From NCBI GenBank assembly GCA_023230755.1, contig JALNWS010000112.1:1-13799 (forward strand): a DNA stretch of 13,799 nt, written 5' to 3'. The notes beneath the pieces were generated by a model. The model searched no databases. It was not told the origin of the DNA and saw only the letters and a list, made by a program, of their open reading frames with translations. The DNA comes from Azoarcus sp. Lineage in GTDB: Bacteria > Pseudomonadota > Gammaproteobacteria > Burkholderiales > Rhodocyclaceae. A program made the translations under genes and the position numbers. Of this stretch, positions 1-6,552 are shown piece by piece; position 1 is the first letter of the stretch, and each line of letters opens with the position of its first letter.

Positions 1-676
1 AACCTGCACCGAATCTCTGCCGCCCTTGCGCCCGGTCAAGGTTCTGGACCAGTTGCGGGAGCGCCTGCGGTATCAGCACTACAGACTACGGACATGGCAG
101 GAATATGTCCATTGGGTATGAGCATTTATGCGCTTCCACGGGATGGCGCACCCGGCACAACTGGATGGCGCGGCCGTTGAGGGCTTTCTTTCGTGCTTCG
201 CGGGCGAGCGCGGAGTGTCAGCGTCGACGCATCGTCAGGTCTTGGCAGCACTGCTTTACTTTTATGGCAAGGCGATTGACGTTGATCTGCCGTGGTTGAA
301 TGACATTGGGCGCTCGCGCCCAACCCGTCGTACTGATGCCCGACGAAGTCGCACGCATCTTCACGTTTCTGGAGGGCGAGCACTGGCTGTTTGCCCAGCT
401 TCTTTATGGCACGGGACTGCGAATTAGCGAGGGACGAGGGACTGAACCTGCCCGTAAAGGATGCAGACTTTGCGCACGCTACGATCATCGTGCGCGAGGG
501 CAAGGGCGCAAAGGACTGACGGGTGATGCTGCCGCAGTTGCTGGCTTCTTCCCTCCATAAACAACTGGACCGAGCGCAGGCCTGCTGGGTGCAGGATCAG
601 GCGGGTGGGCGCGGCGGCGTGGCTATGCCGGATGCGCTGGAGCGCAAGTATCCGCGGGCCGGCAGTTCATGGCCGA
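1..676 (+). pseudogene. intI: Integron integrase (IntI family tyrosine recombinase), decayed and truncated
   Basis: The reading frame resembles integron integrases: LPPLRPVKVLDQLRERLRY at the N-terminus, then RFHG, THRQVLAALLYFYGK, DLPWLNDIGR, EGEHWLFAQLLYGTGLRISEG, IIVREGKGAKD and finally PDALERKYPRAG. The 5' end lies outside the window. Damage seen: an in-frame TGA at 119-121 where arginine is expected (WV-R-AF); a frame change near 324-331, fitting an 11-bp deletion between CCCGTCGT repeats; a perfect 7-bp tandem duplication CGAGGGA at 428-441; and a second in-frame TGA at 517-519 (KD-R-RVMLP). Similarity stops near 676, so the second catalytic box and the tyrosine are lost; only the first arginine (TGLRISE) remains. 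It cannot make an active recombinase. In integrons attI and the cassettes lie beyond the 5' end of intI, here left of the window. The family call rests on remembered IntI sequence. Confidence 0.88.
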
Positions 677-679
677 TAG

Positions 680-865
680 TACCCTCCCGGCATTGAGGCC
701 TACCCGATCAGCGGGGGGGTACGACTCATCGTAGGCATTAATGACCCCGACGTCATCGAGATGGTCATTGCCCGCCTGGATGTGAACTGCGCTGAGTCCG
801 AAGCTGCCCGATGGCCGCCGAACCCGGTCGTCACCGCAGCGGGGACCGTTCGACGAGACGGATGA
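680..865 (+). pseudogene. Possible C-terminal remnant of an IS91/IS801-type transposase
   Basis: An open frame without its own start runs from 680 to a TGA at 863-865. It contains YPISGGVRLIVGINDPDVIE followed by MVIARLD and a proline-containing tail. IS91-family (Y2) transposases often end with a zinc-knuckle-like CPxCGG, then a hydrophobic strand and DPxVIxxILxHL; this frame matches that outline, but both cysteines are gone (YPISGG). It begins a few bases after the integrase similarity breaks off, so the junction may mark the insertion or deletion that truncated intI. The match is short and from memory; a chance open frame is possible. Confidence 0.4.
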
Positions 866-958
866 ATCCTGAGCTCGTTTGGGCTGTGCCGTCAGCGGCG
901 CACGCTGCGCCCTCACTGCCATGCGGACAGGTGCACGTCGCCGCCAGATTCATGCGGA

Positions 959-987
959 TTTACTCTGCCGCTACCACGGTCTATGCT
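959..987 (+). promoter_or_regulatory. Possible sigma70 promoter for the Cys-rich lipoprotein
   Basis: TTTACT (959-964) and TATGCT (982-987) are separated by 17 bases, each matching four of six consensus positions. Transcription would begin near 994, about 40 bases before the GTG at 1037. A T-rich run follows the -10 box directly. Confidence 0.33.
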
Positions 988-1036
988 TTTTTTAACGCAC
1001 GGCATGGTTTGAAGCCTTTTCAGGGAGACCAGGGCA

Positions 1037-1633
1037 GTGATTCTGAGAGAGAATTTTCGATTCGATTGGCATGCATTCGTGAAGATCGGCTTGTTGCTGA
1101 TGTGCAGTGCCGTGCTCGCATCCTGCGCGATGCAAAGACCGATGGATCTGGCGGCACAGACGCCGCCGACGTGCGAAGAACTGAAAATCGCCTGTCGCGC
1201 GACCTGTTCCGGCCCCACGCGTTGCAATATCGATTGCGACGCGATCTGTACGCAGGATGTCCACGCCACGCATTGCCAGTACGATAGTGGGGACCACAGC
1301 TGTCGTTACACGCCCTGCAACGACGGAACATGTGAAGACTCGGGTTCCACGCAACCCACTTACAGCGATTGCCTGGCGCATTGCGCAAACGCAAGTTCGT
1401 CGGGCCGGGCTCAGAGCGTGGTCCTGGACCTCGTGCTGTTGAATTGCGCTCGCACCGGTGCGCCGAACTGCGGTGGTGGTGACCTTGAAGACCAACAAGG
1501 ATGTCACTACGTGCCCGCAACCGGAGCATGTCACGCGGTCAGCTGTCCCAGTGACCAAGAACACTGCTCGGATGTCGGCTCCAGTCAGCCGAATGAAAAT
1601 GCGTGTTTCGCACATTGCTCGGCCAATCCATGA
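1037..1633 (+). CDS. Cysteine-rich lipoprotein with an internal duplication, function unknown
   Basis: A 198-residue protein with a GTG start preceded by purine-rich AGGGAGACCAGGG. The N-terminus has a hydrophobic stretch (IGLLLMCSAVLASC) ending in a lipobox (LASC), so Cys30 should be lipidated and the protein anchored in the envelope. The mature part has 21 cysteines in about 169 residues. Two copies of a module of about 40 residues are visible, residues 80-116 and 156-194, sharing C-x-Y, two further cysteines, C-x-D-x-GS-x-QP and C-x-AHC. The spacing suggests disulfide-stabilised small domains, like some eukaryotic-type or myxobacterial Cys-rich repeats; no named family was recognised. It follows the integrase relic with no operon partner. 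A start inside the hydrophobic segment is possible but would spoil the signal peptide. The gene is convincing as coding; its role is unknown. Confidence 0.75.
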   Translation: MILRENFRFDWHAFVKIGLLLMCSAVLASCAMQRPMDLAAQTPPTCEELKIACRATCSGPTRCNIDCDAICTQDVHATHCQYDSGDHSCRYTPCNDGTCEDSGSTQPTYSDCLAHCANASSSGRAQSVVLDLVLLNCARTGAPNCGGGDLEDQQGCHYVPATGACHAVSCPSDQEHCSDVGSSQPNENACFAHCSANP

Positions 1634-1921
1634 GCCCTGCGCCGCCACCTGTGGTGCCTGGTCCAGGTCAAGGTCGGCGATGGGGAAATCTCTGGTCGCT
1701 GACGGCGCATGGCCGGCTCAGGGTCTGAAGCCTTGAGGTTTGCTTCGGCCTTGCCGGGTGTGGCGTCCGTTTGCACACGGGGTATCCCGCTCCCTTGGCG
1801 CAACAATCCTTTGCACCAACCATTGCACTCCCGCCGCGATCAGCTAGATTGAAGTTCAGTGGTCGCACCTGCTGTGCGGGTTGCGATCCGGTTCGTTCAC
1901 TGCTGAACGGAGGTGGACGTC

Positions 1922-2695
1922 ATGGCTCGGTTAAACAGACGGTTTTCGGCGATGGCCGTTGCCATCGCGGCGGTTTCTGCGCTAGGGGTGGCGCCGGCAT
2001 TCGGACAGGCGGGCAGTTACGCTGGGCCGGCTGTGCCGATGGGGAAGGGGGAGGCACATGCGGTGGTCCGCACTGGTGCCGACGGTGCGGTGACGTCGAT
2101 CGGGGTGGTCATGACGGTGGCGGCGCTCGAGGGCTTGCCCGCGGCGGCGGGCGAACATTCTGATTTTCCCTATCACCTGCCAATGCCGGCAAGCGGGCCG
2201 AGGACTGTTGTCGATCATGTGGTGGTGGACTGGGAGGCGGCCGGTCACCCGCCGTCGAAGGTCTACGATGTGCCGCACTTCGATTTCCATTTCTACGTGG
2301 TGAATCGTGACACGGTGGAAAGGGTCGAGTTTTCAAGCCCGGATGCATCGGGAGCCCCGGAGCAGCAACCGCCTGCCGAACTGATGGCACCCGGTTATGT
2401 GCTGCCGCCCGGAACGGCGAAGTCGAAGATGGGCGTGCACGCGGTCAATCCGGGTGGCGGGGAGTTTCAGCACAAGCCGTTCAACGCGGCCTTCATCTAT
2501 GGCTACTACAACAGGCAGCTGACCTTCATCGAGCCGATGGTCTCACTCGCGTACCTGAAGTCAAAACCATCGTTTTCGGCGGTGGTGCCACGGCCGGCGA
2601 CGTATTCCTGGCCCGGTGCCTATCCGTCGTCGTATCGCGTGGCGTTTGATGACGCGCAACAGACGTTTGAGATTTCGCTGGAGGCGCTTCGTTAG
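1922..2695 (+). CDS. Secreted DUF5602 / TTHB210-like protein
   Basis: A 257-residue protein. The ATG at 1922 is chosen because CGGAGGTGG lies about six bases upstream; an in-frame GTG at 1913 sits inside that ribosome binding site. Residues 1-28 form a signal peptide (MARLNRR, hydrophobic core, APAFG). The mature protein has PHFDFHFY (118-125), PPAELMAPGYVLPP, MGVH (170-173), FIYGYY and a late FIEP (204-205). This motif order is what I recall for the DUF5602/TTHB210-like family: small exported proteins with a His-rich HFDFHFY strand. The T. thermophilus namesake is tied to a SigE stress regulon. Enzymatic activity is not established; the conserved histidines could bind a metal, which is inference. 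It is monocistronic, bounded by the CYTH gene converging from the other side. Confidence 0.78.
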   Translation: MARLNRRFSAMAVAIAAVSALGVAPAFGQAGSYAGPAVPMGKGEAHAVVRTGADGAVTSIGVVMTVAALEGLPAAAGEHSDFPYHLPMPASGPRTVVDHVVVDWEAAGHPPSKVYDVPHFDFHFYVVNRDTVERVEFSSPDASGAPEQQPPAELMAPGYVLPPGTAKSKMGVHAVNPGGGEFQHKPFNAAFIYGYYNRQLTFIEPMVSLAYLKSKPSFSAVVPRPATYSWPGAYPSSYRVAFDDAQQTFEISLEALR

Positions 2696-2718
2696 GCGCT
2701 GACCCCTGTGCCCGCGGT

Positions 2719-2737
2719 GGCAGCGCAAAACGCTGCC
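2719..2737. terminator. Hairpin between converging genes, possible weak terminator
   Basis: GGCAGCG (2719-2725) pairs perfectly with CGCTGCC (2731-2737) around a CAAAA loop. It lies between the stop at 2695 and the convergent stop at 2749. No proper T-run follows on either strand, so intrinsic termination is uncertain. Confidence 0.4.
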
Positions 2738-2748
2738 GAGGCACTTTG

Positions 2749-3297
2749 TCAGGCGCGGTGGCGCAGGTCGGTTACGGTTGCGGAGGTTTCTGCGTTGCGT
2801 AGGGGCCAGGGATATTCGTGAAGATGGATGCTTTCCGGGATGCTCTGCGTCTGTGCGAGCGAGAAATTGCCGAATCGTGGGTCGGCGGTGACCTCTTTGC
2901 CTATCCATTGGGGCAACACGATCGGTGTGCTCTCGTGCGCCAGTTCAATCTCCGCGACAACGAGTCCGGCGTGGTTGCCCTCGAAAACGTCCACCTCGAA
3001 AGTCTGTGCCTGGAAGGTGATCAGGAATCGCGTCTTGCGTACGACGCGATCGCCGCAGTATGTCGAGAGAATCCGAACCGCGTCTGCGAGGGGGATGGGG
3101 TACTCGAACTCATCGCGGGTAATGCCGGCGCGTGGCCCCTTGACAGTCAGAAAGGCCCGGTTTGCGCGAATTCTGACGCGCGTGCTCATTGCACCAGACT
3201 CCTTGGCGACATAGCCCTGGACGATACTGTCGCCCAGAGCGTCCTGCAAAAATCTGATGTCGCGCACGAGGAACTTGCGTTCGATCTCGAGTGCCAT
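2749..3297 (-). CDS. CYTH domain protein (triphosphate tunnel metalloenzyme)
   Basis: A 182-residue single-domain protein that opens MALEIERKFLV, placing the family ExExK signature at residues 4-8. Further tunnel residues are visible: RVRIR, FLTVKGP, EFEYPIP, RKTRFLI, FEVDVFEG and VAEIEL. CYTH proteins hydrolyse inorganic triphosphate or thiamine triphosphate with Mg or Mn in the cytoplasm; short bacterial forms such as the Nitrosomonas europaea enzyme act mainly on inorganic triphosphate. The exact substrate cannot be read here. The ATG at 3297 is preferred because it puts the motif at the usual distance from the start. A GTG at 3309 would add four residues; neither has a strong ribosome binding site. 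It lies 133 bases downstream of the DUF2157 gene on the same strand, and a -10-like TAGAAT in that gap suggests its own promoter. Confidence 0.9.
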   Translation of the reverse strand: MALEIERKFLVRDIRFLQDALGDSIVQGYVAKESGAMSTRVRIRANRAFLTVKGPRAGITRDEFEYPIPLADAVRILSTYCGDRVVRKTRFLITFQAQTFEVDVFEGNHAGLVVAEIELAHESTPIVLPQWIGKEVTADPRFGNFSLAQTQSIPESIHLHEYPWPLRNAETSATVTDLRHRA

Positions 3298-3329
3298 GTT
3301 GGGGGCCACATCTGCTTTTGAGTGAATGG

Positions 3330-3335
3330 ATTCTA
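3330..3335 (-). promoter_or_regulatory. Possible -10 box for the CYTH gene
   Basis: On the minus strand TAGAAT (five of six consensus positions) lies about 33 bases before the ATG at 3297. The -35 region is poor (AAAATC-like), so this would be a weak or activated promoter. Confidence 0.33.
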
Positions 3336-3430
3336 GCAGATGATGGGGAGCGGATTTTGATCCTGATCAGAACCGCGCCCGTCCGGGTGGGCTGGGCCGG
3401 GCGTGTGACGCGGACATTGCCGGTGTCGTG

Positions 3431-4465
3431 TCAGTTGCGAAGTTCGACCAACTCTCTGAGCTGCGCGGGCAAGCGCGCTCGCAGGCCCGTGCTGATCACG
3501 GATTCGTGGCGCTGCCAGATGACACCGAGATAGACGACGCCAAGGCCGATGATGGTGAGGACCACCGGAAACATCATGCTGTCCCTGAATACTTCGTTCG
3601 CCAGGTGTGCGAGATAAGCTGCAGCGCCCAGCCCGCCGAAGACGGCAAAGACCCTGCGCGAGAGCGTGGCGCCGACGGCGATCATGGTCAGGTTGATGCA
3701 CAGGTAAATGAACTTGTTGAGCTCGCTGTCCGAGTTCATCGAGGACAGCCCGCCCCAGAACGCGATCACGCCGAACAGATAGATCCAGAATGCGTAGTCC
3801 TTGTTGTGCCGGGTTCTGAGGTCCACCCAGAAGGCCAGCAACACCATCAGCAGACCAAACCAGAGCGATACCAGCTTTCGCAACGCCCATCCGTAGTCGA
3901 GGCTGGTTGCGAGGAAGGGGGTGAGGTCCATGCTCATGTACCAGAGTGTGACCGCAACCGGCATGACGAGGAAGGGCAGGCGATAGCGCCACAGCATGAT
4001 CACCGCACTCGCAAGGGTGGCGAACTCCATGAGCATCCAGCGCCAGTCGATGTGCGTGTGGTACTCGCGGAATACCCGCCCGTCGGCCCAGAACCCGAGG
4101 GCGGATTGCAGCCCATAGATCGCCAGGGGGGTGAGGGCGACAGCGAAGGTTGCCGTGATGCCGGCGGGGATCGGCAGCCTGTGGCGGTTGAGGAAGGACT
4201 CCGTGAGCCAAAGACCGATCCCGGCATAGGCAAGTGCGATGAAGAACAGCCCCCATCCGCCGAAGCGCTCCCAGCCCATGTTCATGAACAGACTCATCGC
4301 ACCGATCGCGATCATTCCGCCAAGGTAGTAAAGAATGTGGGTGGCGCGAAAGCTCGGTGTGCTGTGACTTTGTTCCGTCAGAAATGCCCAAAGCTGTTGT
4401 GCTTGTTGATCGGTAATCAGGCCCTTTGTGGTGGCCTCCTGGAGAAGATTTTGGTTAAGTTTCAT
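3431..4465 (-). CDS. DUF2157-like multi-spanning membrane protein
   Basis: A 344-residue integral membrane protein of unknown function. The N-terminal cytosolic segment (MKLNQNLLQEATTKGLITDQ, then QAQQLWAFL) has the short helical form typical of DUF2157 proteins. About ten hydrophobic segments follow, including ILYYLGGMIAIGAMSLFM, LFFIALAYAGIGLWL, LVSLWFGLLMVLLAFWV, FWIYLFGVIAFWGGL and VVLTIIGLGVVYLGVIW, and the protein ends in a basic tail. The ATG at 4465 is chosen because GGAG lies six bases upstream; an in-frame upstream start would add ten residues without a better site. No catalytic motif is visible. It is the upstream member of a minus-strand pair with the CYTH gene; a functional link is not established. 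Confidence 0.8.
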   Translation of the reverse strand: MKLNQNLLQEATTKGLITDQQAQQLWAFLTEQSHSTPSFRATHILYYLGGMIAIGAMSLFMNMGWERFGGWGLFFIALAYAGIGLWLTESFLNRHRLPIPAGITATFAVALTPLAIYGLQSALGFWADGRVFREYHTHIDWRWMLMEFATLASAVIMLWRYRLPFLVMPVAVTLWYMSMDLTPFLATSLDYGWALRKLVSLWFGLLMVLLAFWVDLRTRHNKDYAFWIYLFGVIAFWGGLSSMNSDSELNKFIYLCINLTMIAVGATLSRRVFAVFGGLGAAAYLAHLANEVFRDSMMFPVVLTIIGLGVVYLGVIWQRHESVISTGLRARLPAQLRELVELRN

Positions 4466-4690
4466 GCGGACTCCATTAATGCCAATGTAATTCAAATATT
4501 ATTTTGACATGGTTTTGCGCATTTTCGTATGCCGTAAGACCGCACACATTTATCAAATTCGTCGTCATCGGTTGGCCGTCCGAAAGTGCTGAAGTCGATG
4601 AATGAGTCGGTGTTCAGCGGCACGGGCGGCGTGTACAAGCAGGTTCCGGCGGATACATTGCAACAGATCATGCAAAAAGCCGTACCGAGA
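4466..4690. other. Intergenic stretch with no recognised gene
   Basis: Between the DUF2157 start and the riboswitch promoter. The first 100 bases are AT-rich and should contain the DUF2157 promoter on the minus strand, but no clear -35/-10 pair stands out. A plus-strand open frame (starts at 4586/4598) crosses into the riboswitch, lacks a ribosome binding site and resembles nothing I know. Confidence 0.5.
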
Positions 4691-4720
4691 TTGACACGTG
4701 GCGTTCAGTGTCACGATAAT
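4691..4720 (+). promoter_or_regulatory. Sigma70 promoter of the glycine riboswitch transcript
   Basis: A perfect -35 TTGACA (4691-4696) is followed after 18 bases by GATAAT (4715-4720), five of six consensus positions. The predicted transcription start near 4727 falls a few bases before the first aptamer stem at 4730. Confidence 0.75.
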
Positions 4721-4729
4721 CCACGCCTT

Positions 4730-4922
4730 CTGCGGGAGAGAGAGCTGCAAACATGCAGTCTCCGCCGAAGGCGCAAGCTCCCATAATCGCTCAGGCATAC
4801 GGAACCGCAGAGATCATTCGCCGACTGGAGAGCAGTCGACAGGCACCTTGGTGTCTTTCGGCTCACCGAAGGGGCTGGCCCTGAAACGGGCTGAAACTCT
4901 CAGGTAAAAAGGACAGGGGGAG
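4730..4922 (+). promoter_or_regulatory. Tandem glycine riboswitch (two aptamers) upstream of the UPF0126/TRIC gene
   Basis: Two consecutive glycine aptamers. Aptamer 1 (about 4730-4810): P1 stem CTGCGG (4730-4735) pairs with CCGCAG (4805-4810); it holds GGGAGAG (4734-4740), CGCCGAAGG (4763-4771) and CTCAGGCA (4790-4797). Aptamer 2 (about 4821-4922): GGAGAG (4827-4832), ACCGAAGGGG (4865-4874), AAACTCTCAGG (4894-4904) and GGACAG (4911-4916), the classic glycine signature; its second stem is GGCACC/GGTGTC around 4842-4855. A linker of about ten bases joins them, the known cooperative arrangement. The first aptamer's 3' part (CGCTCAGGCATACGG) is more divergent. The expression platform lies in 4923-4978. 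Whether the switch turns the gene on or off cannot be decided from sequence. Confidence 0.9.
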
Positions 4923-4935
4923 AGGCGCAACGGAC

Positions 4936-4960
4936 CACGCGCGGACGCGTGTTTCGTCTT
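4936..4960 (+). terminator. Candidate expression-platform hairpin of the riboswitch
   Basis: CACGCG (4936-4941) pairs with CGCGTG (4946-4951) around a CGGA loop, followed by TTTCGTCTT. It lies between the second aptamer and the ribosome binding site GGAG at 4966-4969. It could be a weak terminator or a structure affecting translation start; the interrupted T-run argues for caution. Confidence 0.4.
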
Positions 4961-4978
4961 CCAACGGAGTCCCTCTTG

Positions 4979-5647
4979 ATGCACGAGAGTCTTGCATATC
5001 TTTTCCAGCCCCTGGCTGCGCAAAAGGTCGACCTTCTGCTCTTCATCTATCTGATTGCGATCACCGCAGAAGCCATGTCGGGCGCGCTGGCAGCGGGTCG
5101 CCGCAACATGGATATCTTTGGCGTTGCCGTGATTGCTTTTGTTACCGCGCTTGGCGGGGGGACCATCCGCGACGTGGTGCTCGGAAATTACCCGATCGGC
5201 TGGACGCAACATCCGGCTTACGTGTACCTGGTGATCTCGGCGGGCTTACTTACCACCCTGATCGCGCCGTACATCCATCGCATGAAGCGTGCCTTCCTGA
5301 TTTTCGATGCGATGGGTCTGATTGCCTTCTCACTGATTGGCTGCAACGTCGCGCTCAACCTGCACTACCCGATCATTGTCGTTGTGATGGCCGGCATGTT
5401 GACCGGGATCTGCGGTGGCATTCTTCGCGACGTTCTGTGCAACCAGGTGCCGGTTGTTTTTCGGCACGAACTATACGCGAGCGTATCGCTCAGCGTGTGT
5501 GCCTTGTTTTTGCTGCTGCGCACAGCAGGACTTGATTCCGACCTCAATACAGCGATCTGTTTTGTTGGTGGTTTCATGTTCCGCATGCTTGCGATCCATT
5601 TCAGCTGGCGCCTGCCGACCTTCTCCTATCAGCAGCGCTGGGACTGA
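4979..5647 (+). CDS. UPF0126 / TRIC-type membrane protein, probable glycine transporter
   Basis: A 222-residue integral membrane protein of the UPF0126 family (Pfam Gly_transporter; related to trimeric intracellular cation channels). It shows the two-repeat build of the family: each half has a glycine-rich signature ending in RD, GGGTIRD at 59-65 and CGGILRD at 145-151. About seven membrane segments are visible (LLLFIYLIAITAEAMSGAL, VAVIAFVTAL, VYLVISAGLLTTLI, FLIFDAMGLIAFSLIG, IIVVVMAGMLTG, LSVCALFLLLRTAG, CFVGGFMFRMLAI). The ATG at 4979 has GGAG nine bases upstream; upstream GTG and TTG codons in frame would run into the leader. The tandem glycine riboswitch in front strongly suggests glycine as substrate, as proposed for this family; direction of transport is not shown. 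The gene appears monocistronic. Confidence 0.9.
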   Translation: MHESLAYLFQPLAAQKVDLLLFIYLIAITAEAMSGALAAGRRNMDIFGVAVIAFVTALGGGTIRDVVLGNYPIGWTQHPAYVYLVISAGLLTTLIAPYIHRMKRAFLIFDAMGLIAFSLIGCNVALNLHYPIIVVVMAGMLTGICGGILRDVLCNQVPVVFRHELYASVSLSVCALFLLLRTAGLDSDLNTAICFVGGFMFRMLAIHFSWRLPTFSYQQRWD

Positions 5648-5664
5648 CCTGCTCATGTGCAGGT
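5647..5664 (+). terminator. Weak hairpin after the UPF0126 gene
   Basis: ACCTGC (5647-5652) and GCAGGT (5659-5664) form a six-pair stem overlapping the stop codon region. No T-run follows, so this is only a possible 3'-end structure. Confidence 0.28.
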
Positions 5665-5701
5665 GAGGGCGGGCGAACGCTGTCCGGGGCGAATGCCGCC
5701 T

Positions 5702-5731
5702 TGACCCTGCCTGTTTCGCAAACTAGGGTCA
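5702..5731 (+). promoter_or_regulatory. Nested inverted repeat, possible operator upstream of the DUF1326 gene
   Basis: TGACCCT (5702-5708) and AGGGTCA (5725-5731) are perfect seven-base inverted arms; inside lie GTTT (5713-5716) and AAAC (5720-5723) around CGC. A poor promoter-like pair overlaps it: TTGACC (5701-5706), 17 bases, TAGGGT (5724-5729). It lies about 210 bases before the DUF1326 start. It may be a regulator site or an RNA hairpin. The rest of 5665-5937 shows nothing else recognisable. Confidence 0.4.
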
Positions 5732-5937
5732 GGTGTGTGGAGCGTTGCGCTTTCGGTGTATCGCCGAACGCGTTGGCGAAGCCGGTAATTCGGCGCCCTG
5801 TGTTCCGGGTTGGGCTGACAGCAAGCGTATTGCTGCATCTATCCGCACTGAGTCCGGTATGGCCGGTCAAGCCTGCAGGCTGACTTTCCGGCTGTCAGTT
5901 GCCGTTCGATATCCCTGAACCTGCGCAGGAGGGCATC

Positions 5938-6552
5938 ATGGACAGCTGGCAGATCGAAGGTCAATACATGGAGACGTGCAACTGCACCTACCTGTGTCCC
6001 TGCGCGGCATCGAATCTCACCGCGCAACCCACCGAAGGCGACTGCAAGGCCGCCATTGCGATGCACATCACGAAAGGGCATAAAGACGGGCTCAAACTCG
6101 ACGACCTGTCCTTTGTGGTCATGCTGCATTCGCCACACGCGATGGCAGAGGGAAACATGGTGGTCGGGCTGATTGTCGACGAGCGTGCGTCGGATGAGCA
6201 GGTCGAAGCGATCAGCGCCATCGCAACCGGTGCGGCTGGCGGGCCGATGGCAAACCTCGCGCCACTGGTTGGCAGTATTGCGGGGGTTGAACGCCGCCCG
6301 ATTTCCTTCGAGATCGACGGCATGAACTTCGCAGTAAAGGCCGGCGAGCTGGTTGATCAGGCCTGCGAAGGCGTGGCCAGCGGGGTGCGCCCGGACGAAC
6401 CCCTTTTTCTGGAAAACACGGTCCACCCTGTCAGCAGCCGTCTGGCGCTGGCCAAGGCAACACGCTCCATCTTCAATGTTTTCGGGATCAACTGGTCGGA
6501 TACCAGCGGTACGCGCAACGGCCACTTCGCGCCGTTCGCGTGGTCAGCTTGA
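5938..6552 (+). CDS. DUF1326 protein with clustered N-terminal cysteines
   Basis: A 204-residue soluble protein of the DUF1326 family. The signature ETCNCTYLCPC lies at residues 12-22 (Cys14, 16, 20, 22), with another cysteine at 36 (EGDCKA). Other family features are HSPHAMAEGNMVVGLIVDE and the small-residue run IATGAAGGPMANLAP. The cysteine cluster suggests metal or thiol chemistry, but no activity is established for the family to my knowledge. The ATG at 5938 has a strong AGGAGGG about five bases upstream. There is no signal peptide, so it is presumably cytoplasmic. Its end overlaps the DUF2182 gene by 13 bases, so the two are almost certainly co-translated; pairing of these two families is known from other bacteria. 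Confidence 0.9.
   Translation: MDSWQIEGQYMETCNCTYLCPCAASNLTAQPTEGDCKAAIAMHITKGHKDGLKLDDLSFVVMLHSPHAMAEGNMVVGLIVDERASDEQVEAISAIATGAAGGPMANLAPLVGSIAGVERRPISFEIDGMNFAVKAGELVDQACEGVASGVRPDEPLFLENTVHPVSSRLALAKATRSIFNVFGINWSDTSGTRNGHFAPFAWSA

Noticed and set aside
1257..1736. Alternative plus-strand frames within and after the Cys-rich lipoprotein gene
   Set aside because: They are compositional shadows without ribosome binding sites; the frame at 1037 alone has a lipobox and an internal repeat.
2818..3321. Plus-strand frame of 167 residues opposite the CYTH gene
   Set aside because: The minus frame carries the clear EIERK signature and family motifs; the plus frame is its antisense shadow.
3428..4507. 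Long plus-strand frame of 359 residues opposite the DUF2157 gene
   Set aside because: Its product is a charged, low-complexity string rich in Glu, His and Pro typical of the antisense of a hydrophobic gene; the minus frame has a ribosome binding site and membrane helices.
4586..4786. 66-residue frame before the riboswitch
   Set aside because: It runs through the promoter and first aptamer, has no ribosome binding site and no recognised similarity.
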